Shown in pieces: positions 50,801 to 61,429 of a stretch of 64,000 bases of DNA. How positions within the stretch are numbered: the first letter of the stretch is position 1; every line of letters starts with the position of its first letter. Source of the stretch: Gavia stellata (lineage: Eukaryota > Chordata > Aves > Gaviiformes > Gaviidae); contig NC_082598.1 in NCBI RefSeq assembly GCF_030936135.1, positions 34,094,687-34,158,686 on the forward strand, written 5' to 3'. The position numbers and the translations under genes were made by a program. The notes beneath the pieces were generated by a model. It was not told the origin of the DNA. It made no database searches and saw only the letters and a list, made by a program, of their open reading frames with translations.

Positions 50801-53400
50801 ACTACACCTATGGGGCCATCTTTGATTGAGGGGGTGTCTATTTTTACTTGAGAGGAATCAGGTTATACACAGAGTTCCCTGGAAAAGCCAACTATTCTCT
50901 CTCAAGACCACTAAATGCCAGGGAGCTTTTTCTCTGGACTACGTTATTGTACAGGCCATCTCCCAGGGCTTAAGCCATATAGCAAATAGCCTACTATTGG
51001 TACTTGGTACTTTATATACCTTTAATTTTTCTTGAAGCCAATCCCTTAATAGAAGCCAAATATTCACATGTGATACAATTAGTAAGATTTTATAACTGGG
51101 TTATTGATTTGTGAGGAATTTTTAATATAATTCTGGAGTTACTTACAAAAGTAAAATAAAAAAACCAGTTCTGCTAATTATAGTTTCTTTTTGAAAATGT
51201 TTTAATGCAGAGTCTCACTACAAACACATTGGAATTCCCAGCAATTGTTTGCTTTGAAAGAATGTGTAGTTAATAGAAACTGATAGGAAATAAAGATAAT
51301 TTTCAGTCATTGCTGCTATGTGGTACGCTGAAAGAGTAAACTCAAAGTTTTGTACCAGAACTAGAAATAAAATCTGTGAAAACTTTGAAATGAAGCTATT
51401 GAACTTGATAATGACCATCTGATACTATTACATTTTGGTTAACAGTATTTCCTGAAAGAATCAGGTAAGTGGTAGATATGGGGGGAAAGACAAATCTCTA
51501 GAAGATCATTTGAGTTCAGAAAAACAGCTACTGAGGGGTCTTTTGTAGCTCTGAAAACTGAGGGCAAAATTCTTACTTGATAATTTAGCTTTACTTTTTT
51601 TTTTTATCATTCAGCATAGACCTTGCTTTTATTTAATTTCTCAGCATTTTGTTGTAACTTCTATCAGCATTAAAATACAAAACTTTAAGGAGCAGCTGGA
51701 ATGATAGGAAGGTCTCCAAGGATTTGTCCATATAAAGTTAGAAGCACAGCTGTCCCAATGTAATTGTACAAACCAGCTCCCCAGAGGGGGTATTTTGATT
51801 TCTCATTTAGTATCTCCCTCAGCAGAAAAAGCTAAAGTGGGAAAAGGCACTCATTCCAAAATAGATATTTATACAAGGAACTAGTGAGCGTGCCTATTCT
51901 TGTCAATTAGGTATTAAATGAATAGTAGGTTTAACAGGTATAAAACAAGTAAATTCTACTACCTTAGAGGGAAAAGCCCTAAGGCAAAAATCTCTGTACT
52001 CAGCAAGCTAGAGCTAGGTATGGAAAGCTTAAAAATGCCATCAGAGAAGGGTTTGGAATTTTGTTTGCTTTCCTAGAAACAGATGAGTTTTAAGAATCCC
52101 TATGTCACATATCATGAATGCTCAGCCCATGGAGATTTTCTTCTTTTGGTTCCATAAAATCTGTATAAGCTATAGCCATATTTTTCCAAATTCTTTGAAA
52201 AATAAATGCTTTTATTGCTAACCTCAGCTATAATTTGTTTTCATGCTGAAAAGTCAAGAGGGTTTAAACTATTTTGACATACTTGAATTCTTCCTGCTTC
52301 TTCCTCAAGACCAACTGCCTATGAAATTGGGCCAATAAATTGCCGTTACTGACTGGACTTTATTGGTCTGTTCTTGTGCTCTTTTTAGACACATCATTAT
52401 CTTGCATGAGCTTACAGTTTTGTGCCATATATGCAGTTCAACTTGACAGCTAGGAGAAGCTCCATGGAGACAGTTTAAACTATTACCATAAAAATCCTCA
52501 ACATCGTTACCAAGTAATCTTTGTGATGCAGATTACAGAAGCTGTGGAGAAAGTAAGCAATTGTTCTGACTGAGGTAGTTCCTATGGACATGTTCTTACT
52601 GAAAAGCTTCTTGGTAATCAGAACAGACACAGATAACCATATTTTATATGAGATACTAGGAATGCATATTATACTATGACCTTAAGAAAAGTCCCTTCTG
52701 TTTTATTAAACAAAGTCCATGCTGTAAAGAAACCAGCAAGTTTGCAAAATCAGTTCTTATGTCTTGTAAAATAAGCAGCCTACTAACACAAAAGACTCAT
52801 CCCCTTTTCTTATGAAGCACCTGCATTTTCATTTGTAATAGGGTTCTTGTGACTTGTCAACACTCTTGCCAGCATATGGATTATGCCATTTATCAACCTG
52901 AACAGTGAGTCTGTTTTGAACATTGTTTTATGAAGCCTGAATATTCTGTCCCAGTCCTCACCTGAAGCAGTGCAGAATGGCTCCACAGGTGTCCTACTCA
53001 GGATCTGGTATGATGTGTGCCAAGACATGCATTTTCAATTATCTTTTCTTGTTCAATACAGTTACGTATTTCTTAATGGTTCAATGTGTTAACCATATTT
53101 TACTTTTCAACTTCATCATTGTTCTCTTCTGCCCTTAATGTCTTCTACCCTGTCTCTAAGTTCAGGTTCCTTTCACCAACCCTGGAAGATTCAGTGGGTC
53201 AATTTCTTTTCCATTAAATAATTATCTCACTACTTCAATAGGATGCCATTTTAGAGTAAACTTAATAGCATTCATTACTGAAAGATGACATTAGTTTGAT
53301 GCTTAATTATAGCTCTCAGGTGATCCTTTAAAAATAATGTAATAAAAACATCAGCAAATTGTCTTCAATAAAAAATATTTATAAAACATTTTAGTCTTGT
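47815..53400. other. Intergenic interval between ASAH1 and FRG1
   Basis: There are 5.6 kb without a recognisable coding exon, RNA gene or well-preserved transposon on either strand. The low-coordinate side begins right at the ASAH1 promoter; the high-coordinate side holds the FRG1 3' UTR. Confidence 0.5.
52702..52707 (-). promoter_or_regulatory. FRG1: Candidate FRG1 poly(A) signal
   Basis: TTTATT on the + strand (AATAAA on the -), 747 nt past the FRG1 stop. It is the first canonical signal I found downstream. A non-canonical signal closer to the stop is possible, since the mammalian FRG1 3' UTR is short. Confidence 0.35.
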
Positions 53401-53453
53401 TTTCAATTTGACCCTATCATCAAAGATGCAGAAAAAGATGGACCAGCTGGTTG

Positions 53454-56400
53454 TCACTTGCAGTATCTATCCGCTTTCACTTTTGCTCTCCTATATGGAA
53501 AGAATAATGAAACAAGATTGAGATTAAGACCAAATATGATTACAACTGCATGGTTTATCTGCCTCAAAGTATTAAAGAACCATTGAGGGCAATTTTTCTT
53601 AAACTTTGCTTCAAAGCACATATAAAAGCCTAACACCACTTCGGATGTGTTAATTAACTTTTTTTCTCAAGGAGCTACAACTGCAATGTCTAAAGTTAAC
53701 CTTGTCTTTCCCTTCAAATCATCATGAATTGCATTTGTACACTCTGAGGAATGCAATTCAGATTCAATGTGATGTGAAACGCATGCTCAACCTGTGATGG
53801 CCCCGGAGTGTTCTCACATCACTTGCAATTATCATAAGTAGTCTTCTGCATTCCACCCACTGAATTACTGCAAATATTTATACTTTATACCTATGTAAAA
53901 TGTTTTAAAAATTCAAGACACTTTCTATAGGCTCAGCTCAGGGGAAAAAAATGTATTCCTACAGATAACATGAAGACTGTTCTTAATCAATGCTATTTCT
54001 TTTTAAAATGCAGCTTTCCCCTCCAAAATGTTCTGGTGCCGTAGGTATTGACAATGTTAAAAGTTAGCTTAATTTTGGTGATTAAAAAGATTGATCCCTT
54101 AACTCCTCGGTACTAAACAAACTGAACAACCTAGCTGAAGATTTCCAAAAGAATTCATTTCTGGGTAAATCCAGACCTGAAAACTTCAGCTAAATAAGTA
54201 AAAATTCAGAACAAAAAAGAAAGCCAACCCCAGAACTCAGGCAGAACACTGACCAGAGAGGAAAAGCTCAACACCCCACCCCCCTGAAATCGACCTCTTT
54301 TGTACCCCAGGTTTACTGTAATTCCATCTCCCAGTAGTTTTGAACTCAGTACATTATTTCTTGTACTTTGAAGTACCTGTCAAGCAGCATTTCATGAAAA
54401 GTGCCTTCTTTCCTGGCTTTTCTGAGGGCTTTTGTATCTTCTTTGCTTATTTTAAGCTTTTTGTCTTGAAAACTTTGGAATTTCTTTCTGTAAGGGGGGA
54501 AAAAATGTAAAAAGTACAACTTCTTTAAAGTTTGTTTTTCAGTAAAACAACATCTGTGATAAGAAACCTAAGTTTATGACGCAGCAGACAACTGGCCTAA
54601 CAAAACCCAGCAAACCATCACAGTATCAAATATTGCACTGACTTCTGTAGGTGAAAACTATTCAGTTTTCTTTTTGACAGTCTAAGTGGGAATAAGCCCC
54701 TACATGATTAGCATGACATGGTTACAAGTTCTAAAGAGCCCTTTCTTCAACTACTAGCATGACAAGTCAGGGAGCAACAGTGTATTGGGTGTAGGTGGCA
54801 AGGTGCTGGTAGTGGGGTGGGCTGCAGGGGTGGGCTCTGTGAGAAAAGGCCAGGGGCTGCCCCATGCTGGACAAAGCTGGCTCCACAACCGACCCACTGC
54901 AGGACTCAGCTAAGTCCATCAGCAAAGCCAGTGGCACCTCTGTGAAAACATATTTAAGAAAGGACAAAATGCCACACAGGCAGAGAAGAGAGGAAAAAGG
55001 AGTGCAAAACAGCAGTGTGAACATGAAGAACAGAGAAGGAGAGGGAGGGGGTGCTTCAGGTGCCAGAGCAGATATTCCCCTCTAGCCTGTGGAGAGGACC
55101 ATGCCAGAGCAGGGGAAAAGTGGGAGAGGAAAGGAGTGGCAGAAATAAACAACTATGTATTGACCCGTACCCCCATCCTGCTTGGGGGAGCAGGCAGAGT
55201 CATCTGGAGTGAAGCTGAGCTTGGGAGATGGGGGAAGGAAAGGTGTTGTTTTTAATTTTTGTCTTTGTTTCTAACTACCCAAATCTACTTTAATGGCAAT
55301 AAGTTTAATTAATTTTCCACAAGTTGAGTCTGTTTTGCCTGTGACGGAAACTGGTTTGCAATCTCCCTGTCTTTATCTTGACCCATGAACTTTCCTATCC
55401 TATTTTCTTCCCTTGTCCTGCTGAGGGGAAAGCGAGTGAAAGACTGGGTGGGAGTTTGGCCCTTCCACCAAAGGCAGCCCCAAAGAGAAGCAAGAAAAGG
55501 TACTTGAGCCTGTTAAGAGCTCTAAACTACGTACACATAATTGATTTCACACTGTTTAACATTTCCTTTGTCTTCTTGTGGAACATCATCCTTCTTCTTA
55601 GCTTCTCTTTCAGCACAAGTACGAATCTAATCGTTGAGAGGAAAAAAACCACAAACCAGAAAACGCCTGTTTTATTTTTAAAAACAACAATATATCCTTC
55701 ATAACAGAATGAGAATCACAGTGACTTTTTAAGTTCATAGCTTTCAAATTGTTAATTCACAACTGGAGACAACTGCAATAAAAACAAGAGCTGCCTGAAG
55801 TATGGGAAATATTAAGTGTAATCCTTAATACTACTCCAAGACATAATTGCCTTCATCTCAAAGAAGCACTATTACAGTTCTTAGTTTTAGCAGGGGTAAA
55901 ATGCCTTTTTCAGAGACTGACTTAATATTATTGCTCTGACTAGTAGACACCTCTCTCTGTTTGGAGACACAAATATATTTTCCACATCCAGATGAAGTCA
56001 AGAGAGTCTTTTTACATTCTCTTACTTAAAAGATCTCCCCTTCTGCATCATTCCGGTTGTCGTGGTTTAAGCCCAGCTGGCAACTAAGCACCACACAGCC
56101 GCTCACTCACTCCCCCCAGGTGGGGTGGGGGAGAGAACCAGAAGAGTAAAAGTGAGAAAACTCGTGGGCTGAGATAAAAACAGTTTAATAGGTAGAGCAA
56201 AAGAACACTGCGCGGAGAAGCAAAGCGAAAGAAGGAATTAATTCACCACTTCCCGTCGGCAGGCAGGTGTTCAGCTATCTGCAGGGAAGCAGGGCTCTAT
56301 CACGCGTAGCGGTTGCTCGGGAAGACAAACGCCATTACTCCGAATGTCCCCACCTTCCTTCTTCCTCCCCCGGCTTTATATACTGAGCATGACGTCATAT

Positions 56401-59400
56401 GGTATGGAATATCCCTTTGGTCAGTTGGGGTCAGCTGTCCCGGCTGTGTTCCCTCCCAACTTCCCGTGCACCCCCAGCCCACTCGCTGGTGGGGTGGGGT
56501 GAGGAGCAGAAAAGGCCTTGGTGCTGTGTGAGCCCTGCTCAGCAGTAACTAAAACATTCCTGCTTTATCAACATTGTTTCCAGCCCAAATCCAAAACACA
56601 GCCCCATACTAGCTGCTATGAAGAAAGTTAACCCCATCCCAGCCAAAACCAGCACACCGGTAAACCCTTCTCTGTCCCTGCTTCAGTCATAATTCATCTC
56701 TCCCATACCAAGCTTTTGAGAACTATCTGGAGTATCACATAGACTGTCTTGCCCCCGCAATGTCTTGCCCTTCTGTAGTAATAAAATAGCTTCCTATCTC
56801 TACTGAAGTCTCAGTTTATGCAGCCCTGGAGCTCATTTGCCTTTCTTGCGGCCAAATCACTTGACAGCTTATAGAAAACGATTATAACTATATTAACAGT
56901 AAATTGTAGCACACAGACACCTGGTTGTTTGAATATCTGTGCCAACCCTGTATTAATTGTAGAAGTTATAGATTACCTTTATCATTTCTTCTTCCCCTGC
57001 AGTTTTGCTTTTGGCTTCTATGTCTCCCTCCTCATTACATCTAATAAAACGGCTATTTGCTGCTAGTAATGCCATTTTCTTCTGCAGAAATAATATCACA
57101 TATTGTTAGTATAAAGAATTTGTATATAATCCTTGATTCATAACATTTATCCTCTACAATACACCAGAGAACTCTGTAAGTGTGTTTTTTATTCTTTTCT
57201 ACATGGACAATTCAATAGCTAGCCAGCAGACTTGCTGGCTCCTTCACTCTTAAGATGCTTATAGCTGCCAAAATGCAGCAACTTGAAGTATTTAAGAACT
57301 TCCAATTATAGTAAATGCATTGCAGTTGGGAAAACAGAAGATTAAAAGTTACAATATGGAAGAGATTGCAAAAGGCTTTTACTGCACAAAGAACCTCAAT
57401 ATAGATTAACTCAAAATACAGTCAAATGCTAGGAACATCAAATAAATTATGTCAAACAGCTTACATCTTGGAAGACAGGTTCCCATTGCTCTCTTGATCC
57501 TATTGCATCTGAACGTCCAACAACAAGTCCATCTGAATTTATACCAAGGTATTTGCCATAACCTGACTTCAGAGCAATCCTCAAAGAGAAAATGCAGGAA
57601 AACAATAAAGAATGTTTTTAATTCAAGCAATTCACAATATCCACCACATCACAAACACATTACTAGTAGGCAGTGTATTTCAAGAAGATATTAAACCATG
57701 TATTCACACCAGAAACAAAGATAGCAAGTATTAAAACTTGTAACATTTTATTACAGTAATTACCTTGTATCAGACAACTTTACTGCTGTAAACTGTTCAG
57801 GAGGACTAGGGCCTTCATCATCTGAGGAATGAATTTTCCATTAGTTAGGTATTAAATATTAAACATACAATATTTTAACCTGTTAATACCGCAGTTTCAA
57901 AAAGAACTAAACAACAGCCATTGCAAGATACTATGGAAAGCTGCAATACTTTATTTCTTCAAAAATTCCTTTTTTGAATATTCACTTTCAAAAGAGCAAT
58001 GCAGGTGCTCATTTATGTTTATATATTTAGAGTGCTTAAAACAAGACACACAATAAAGACAATCCTTGTGTAAAGAAATTTACAGTTGAGAATGTTTTGT
58101 AATTCTCCAGGTGGCTTTGACAAACCTTAATCTCCTTGTAATGTTACTTTTTCCACAAGAAAATGTATTACAGTTCAGCTATGGTAACACAACTCAGTAC
58201 CCTGAAAGCTACTAGCCTCTCCATCCCTCAAAACCAAAATGAGATAATATTGCCATTGTGGCTTTGATCTCACCCTGGAGGTGAAACACACTGCCAGGGT
58301 TCTGGAACAACCCTTGTCTGACTGATGGCTTTCAAATTCAAAGTAAGGACTAGCTAATCATCCCGCCACATTAGTAACCTATTTGCGGAGCAACAAAACA
58401 AGTATATTAAGATGAGGATGCAGCAATAAACCTTGAAACTCATCTGCCTGAGACCCTTCAGCTGACACTATAAAGATTTTATAGGATTTAATAAAGGTTA
58501 TACTGCTTTTTATCCAGTAAGTGGTACGGCCTTTAACAGGTGATCATTTCCAAGGCAGTTCAATTTATTGTACAAATAAAACAGCAAGAAACTACATAAG
58601 TGAAACTGATTAGTAGTCATTAGGTTTAAGTCATCTGCATGCTATGGCTAGTGTTATTGCATTATTTCTAATAAACTGCTTTTAACTGTAAAACTGCTTG
58701 CCTTTAAGAGATGCTAATTTTATGCCTTTCCTTACTAAAACTGCTTATTTCCAAATTTCCTGAAACAAACCTTTATGTGGTGCTCCAAGTGTAAACAAGC
58801 CATTGTCGAGGGCATGGATGTAAGCTCCTTTATCCATTTCTATAGCTATAGTTCCTGTAATTTCACCAAAATTACTGATAGCCCACCAGTTTCCTAAAAT
58901 ACAAAACCATGACAGTTAATAGAGTAATTACAACTTCTGATTACAGTAGTTCAAGAAATGATATTTCCATGTCTTCTCTGAGATTTGAAAATCTAAAGAT
59001 ACAATTGGTACCTCAAGATCTCTGCGCATTATTTTATACTACAGAGACAATTTAATGGTGTTGCTGCTGAAACAAAGTCCTGCTGTTCTACCCACCCTGT
59101 CATCCTTAGTCACAGGCTCCTGCGTTTCATCCCTTCTTTGTGTTAGTCCATAGAGCAAATTGATCCATTCAGCTGATCCAGCAAAGACACACCTTACAAG
59201 GAAGGCGTGTTTGTTTTTTTTTCCCCCCGGACCAGCTTCCTGCAGTTTTGGGGTCATATCCCATCATTAGACTCTCCAACACAACAGAAACAGATAAACT
59301 ATCTCATCTTGCTGTTAAATTACTTCATGTGAGCTGTAATACTTAGACATCAGTTGTTCAAGCCAATCTGTGTTTGAATGTTTGAGCCCCACAGAATTCT

Positions 59401-61176
59401 ACCAAAGTCAAAGGTAGCCCTGCCCACACACATGAATTAGAATTACGACGTTTATATTTTTTACAGAGTAAAATTTTCTCCTGGTATACTGTCTTACAAA
59501 TATTTGCTACCTGATTAAGGTAGTAACTATTTCTAATTAATCTGAATATGATGCATTTTTCTCACATGGTAAATTTGGCAAGTCAATCTGCCTTGAGCAG
59601 AAATAATCTTCCCCTATCTTTATACAACATACGGAGCTAATTGTCTTGGCCTACACAGTCAGGGCTCTCAGATCAATGTATGAATTTTCCAAATCCCTCC
59701 CACTTTTCTGAAATCCAGCTAAACTGAAGAATGTAGAACATCTGTAACATTCTTCTAGTGTAAGACACAACAGCCCATTTTCTCATGTATCATAATCTGT
59801 TTTCACACACAAACAAGGATTACTTCCCCTTGCACTGTTTTAGCTTATGGCTATATATACATAATAGAAAACTACATTTATCCTGTAATGTGCACTGTGC
59901 TACAGTACACATCTGAGTTGTCTCATAACTCTGTAGTTATTTTATAGCTGGTTTTGTTTGTAAAGTGAACTGTGATCAATTAAGGATATGATAGTGCCAA
60001 AGGGCAACAGTATGTCAAGTTACCGCTCATGAGCATACATACTTCGATCCTTCTATTTTATGAAAAAGGAAAAAGTAAAGTTATATTTTGTTACTGCTTA
60101 ATGTTTGTGTCTTCAGTTTCAATTAACAGGACCAAATTTATAATGTGAACACATCACAGCAGTCAAGCAAGTATGTCAAATTAAAAACAAATAAACAAAC
60201 TAACCAAGACTCTTTTCCTTTTGAAAGGATTGAAGGTTTGAGTGAACTAAAGAAGCCAGTCAGAAAGTAACTAGTGGCAGAGTAAGAACAGAAAGCACAG
60301 GTGATCCAACCGCTAATTTTCAACGTAATAGTACAGAAGACATAAATTATTTATATAGAAATGCACTCGTTAAATAACAGCATTACAGTCTCTCCTCCTG
60401 AAGCAAATATCATTGGGGAAAAAAAAAAACCAACAAAGCTGGTAAGTAGCTTGAGATTATATAACAACATATGTTATCTAAAAAGATAAGTGGAAAACCC
60501 ATCCCATTAGGGTCAGAAGTTCCATGTGGAGTCTAGCAAGATCCCAACATACAAATAATATGTTTTGAGAAATAATGATAAACCTTTACAGGGACCACCC
60601 TTAGTTTACAACGTCCTGTAACAATCTCTTCAGCTTCTGCTGTCCCCTACAGTTTCCATACTGCCACGTAATTCCTGGAAAGCAGCTCACCAACAATATC
60701 AAGTTGCTCTGCTGCATCCTCTTCCCTTTTCCTTTTCTTCTCCTTGTGCTTTTTCTTGCTGCAAAGAGAGATGCAAAGAAGTAAGAATGTGCCTCTGACG
60801 CAGCCCCTCCACAGCGAACTCTCTCTTACGACCCAGCCCCTACAGGGGCGGGTCACTGACACCAGCCGGGTGCTAGGGGCTGACAACCGGAAAACCCCTG
60901 CCCTGGCCAGCGTGCCCAGTCATACCGGCAGCCGGAGGGTCGGGACGGCCTAGCCTGGCCTGGCCTGGCCTCACCGCAGCCCAGCCTCCGACGCGACCCC
61001 AACGCAGCGAGGGGAGCCCAGCTGGCGGGCCTGCTCCGAGGCACCGCCGAGCTAGCGGCACGGCGGCTGGCGCAGGGAGCCCGGGGCAGGGGCGGTGGGC
61101 AGCCCACTCCTCACCTTTTCTCTTTCGCCCCTTTGAGGACGAGCTTGGTGGATTTAACGCAGGAATACTCCGCCAT
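53454..61176 (-). CDS. FRG1: FRG1 protein, complete
   Basis: FRG1 is a nuclear and nucleolar actin-bundling, RNA-associated protein found in spliceosomal complexes. In human it lies near the FSHD locus at 4q35. Nine coding exons: 61176-61115, 60758-60691, 58893-58771, 57821-57764, 57579-57465, 57081-56977, 55626-55535, 54487-54377 and 53490-53454. They total 771 nt, i.e. 256 residues plus TGA (human 258). All are GT-AG and in frame. The N-terminus is [20 protein letters not shown]. Next comes a lysine-rich nuclear localisation stretch ([14 protein letters not shown]). The fascin-like beta-trefoil follows ([49 protein letters not shown]). The C-terminus [12 protein letters not shown] matches the human one almost exactly. 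Two LTR-derived insertions lie in the introns on both sides of the exon at 55535-55626. The protein should be functional; identity is certain. Confidence 0.97.
54770..55480 (+). mobile_element. LTR-retroelement-derived repeat, antisense in an FRG1 intron
   Basis: About 0.7 kb resembling a repeat I recall from many bird genomes. The blocks come in the expected order: ggctgccccatgctggacaa, then aaaacatatttaagaaagg, aaaatgccacacaggcag, gcaggggaaaagtgggagag, agttgagtctgttttgcctg, ctccctgtctttatcttgac and tgtcctgctgaggggaaag. ATATTTAAG could be its TATA-like box. No clean target duplication was found and the edges are approximate. It ends about 55 bp from the donor of the FRG1 exon 55626-55535. 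I cannot give a family name. Confidence 0.6.
56058..56656 (-). mobile_element. Solo LTR of an avian endogenous retrovirus with intact target-site duplication, in an FRG1 intron
   Basis: The 599-bp element has TG...CA ends and is flanked by the perfect 5-bp duplication CCGGT (56053-56057 and 56657-56661). A 5-bp duplication fits class III (ERVL-like) integration. Read on the - strand it starts TGTGCTGGTTTTGGCTGGGA and carries a CRE, a TATA box and further on ATTAAA (+ strand 56184-56189) in proper U3-R-U5 order. It lies between FRG1 exons 57081-56977 and 55626-55535 in the same orientation as the gene. No gag, pol or env sequence is seen. It keeps more CpGs than the copy at 4013-4607, so it is younger. 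Confidence 0.92.
56375..56397 (-). promoter_or_regulatory. LTR promoter core: palindromic CRE plus TATA box
   Basis: On the - strand TGACGTCA (56390-56397) is followed 7 bp later by TATATAAA (56382-56375). This is a full CREB/ATF palindrome directly in front of a consensus TATA box. The matching positions in the older LTR near 4.35 kb are mutated. Activity here is inferred from sequence only. Confidence 0.6.
60949..60972. repeat. Short (GGCCT)n array in FRG1 intron 1
   Basis: Four to five imperfect units (cctagcctggcctggcctgg and onward) within the CpG island. Confidence 0.7.
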
Positions 61177-61315
61177 GTCGGGCTACGGCAAGCGCCGAAG
61201 GCCACACCCGGCTACGCACTGCCGATCGGACGGAAGCCCCGGAGCGACAACCTTCATCCACCCTCGTTTCGCTACTTCCCGAGCATGCGCCCACTGCTCG
61301 CCTGTGGGGCGCGTA

Positions 61316-61325
61316 GCGCATGCGC
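61316..61325. promoter_or_regulatory. NRF1-type palindrome GCGCATGCGC
   Basis: A perfect match to the NRF1 core palindrome, about 140 bp upstream of the FRG1 ATG. A second partial copy, GCATGCGC, lies at 61283-61290. NRF1 sites typify TATA-less CpG-island promoters. Confidence 0.55.
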
Positions 61326-61429
61326 TGTGGGCAGGGCCTGGGGCGGGAGGAGCCGATCCGCGTTCTTTAGCGCGCCTTCGTTCGCTTAGCGTCGCGGGTC
61401 GCGGACACAGAATTTCAGGGGAAAAGTAA

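Larger units (their letters stand above)
60790..61420 (-). promoter_or_regulatory. FRG1: CpG-island promoter of FRG1
   Basis: A CpG-dense, GC-rich stretch covers the first FRG1 coding exon (61176-61115), the start of intron 1 and about 240 bp upstream; both sides return to AT-rich sequence. It contains ETS-like TTCC cores and NRF1-type palindromes but no TATA box, as in a housekeeping promoter. Confidence 0.8.

Noticed and set aside
56313-56531. Open frame sharing a peptide with the frame at 4162-4452
   Set aside because: The shared peptide comes from the two LTR copies read on the strand opposite to their transcription; it is not a conserved gene.
4013-56656. The two LTRs as the ends of one provirus
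   Set aside because: They are 52 kb apart with host genes between them, the younger has its own perfect CCGGT duplication, and the copies differ in age.
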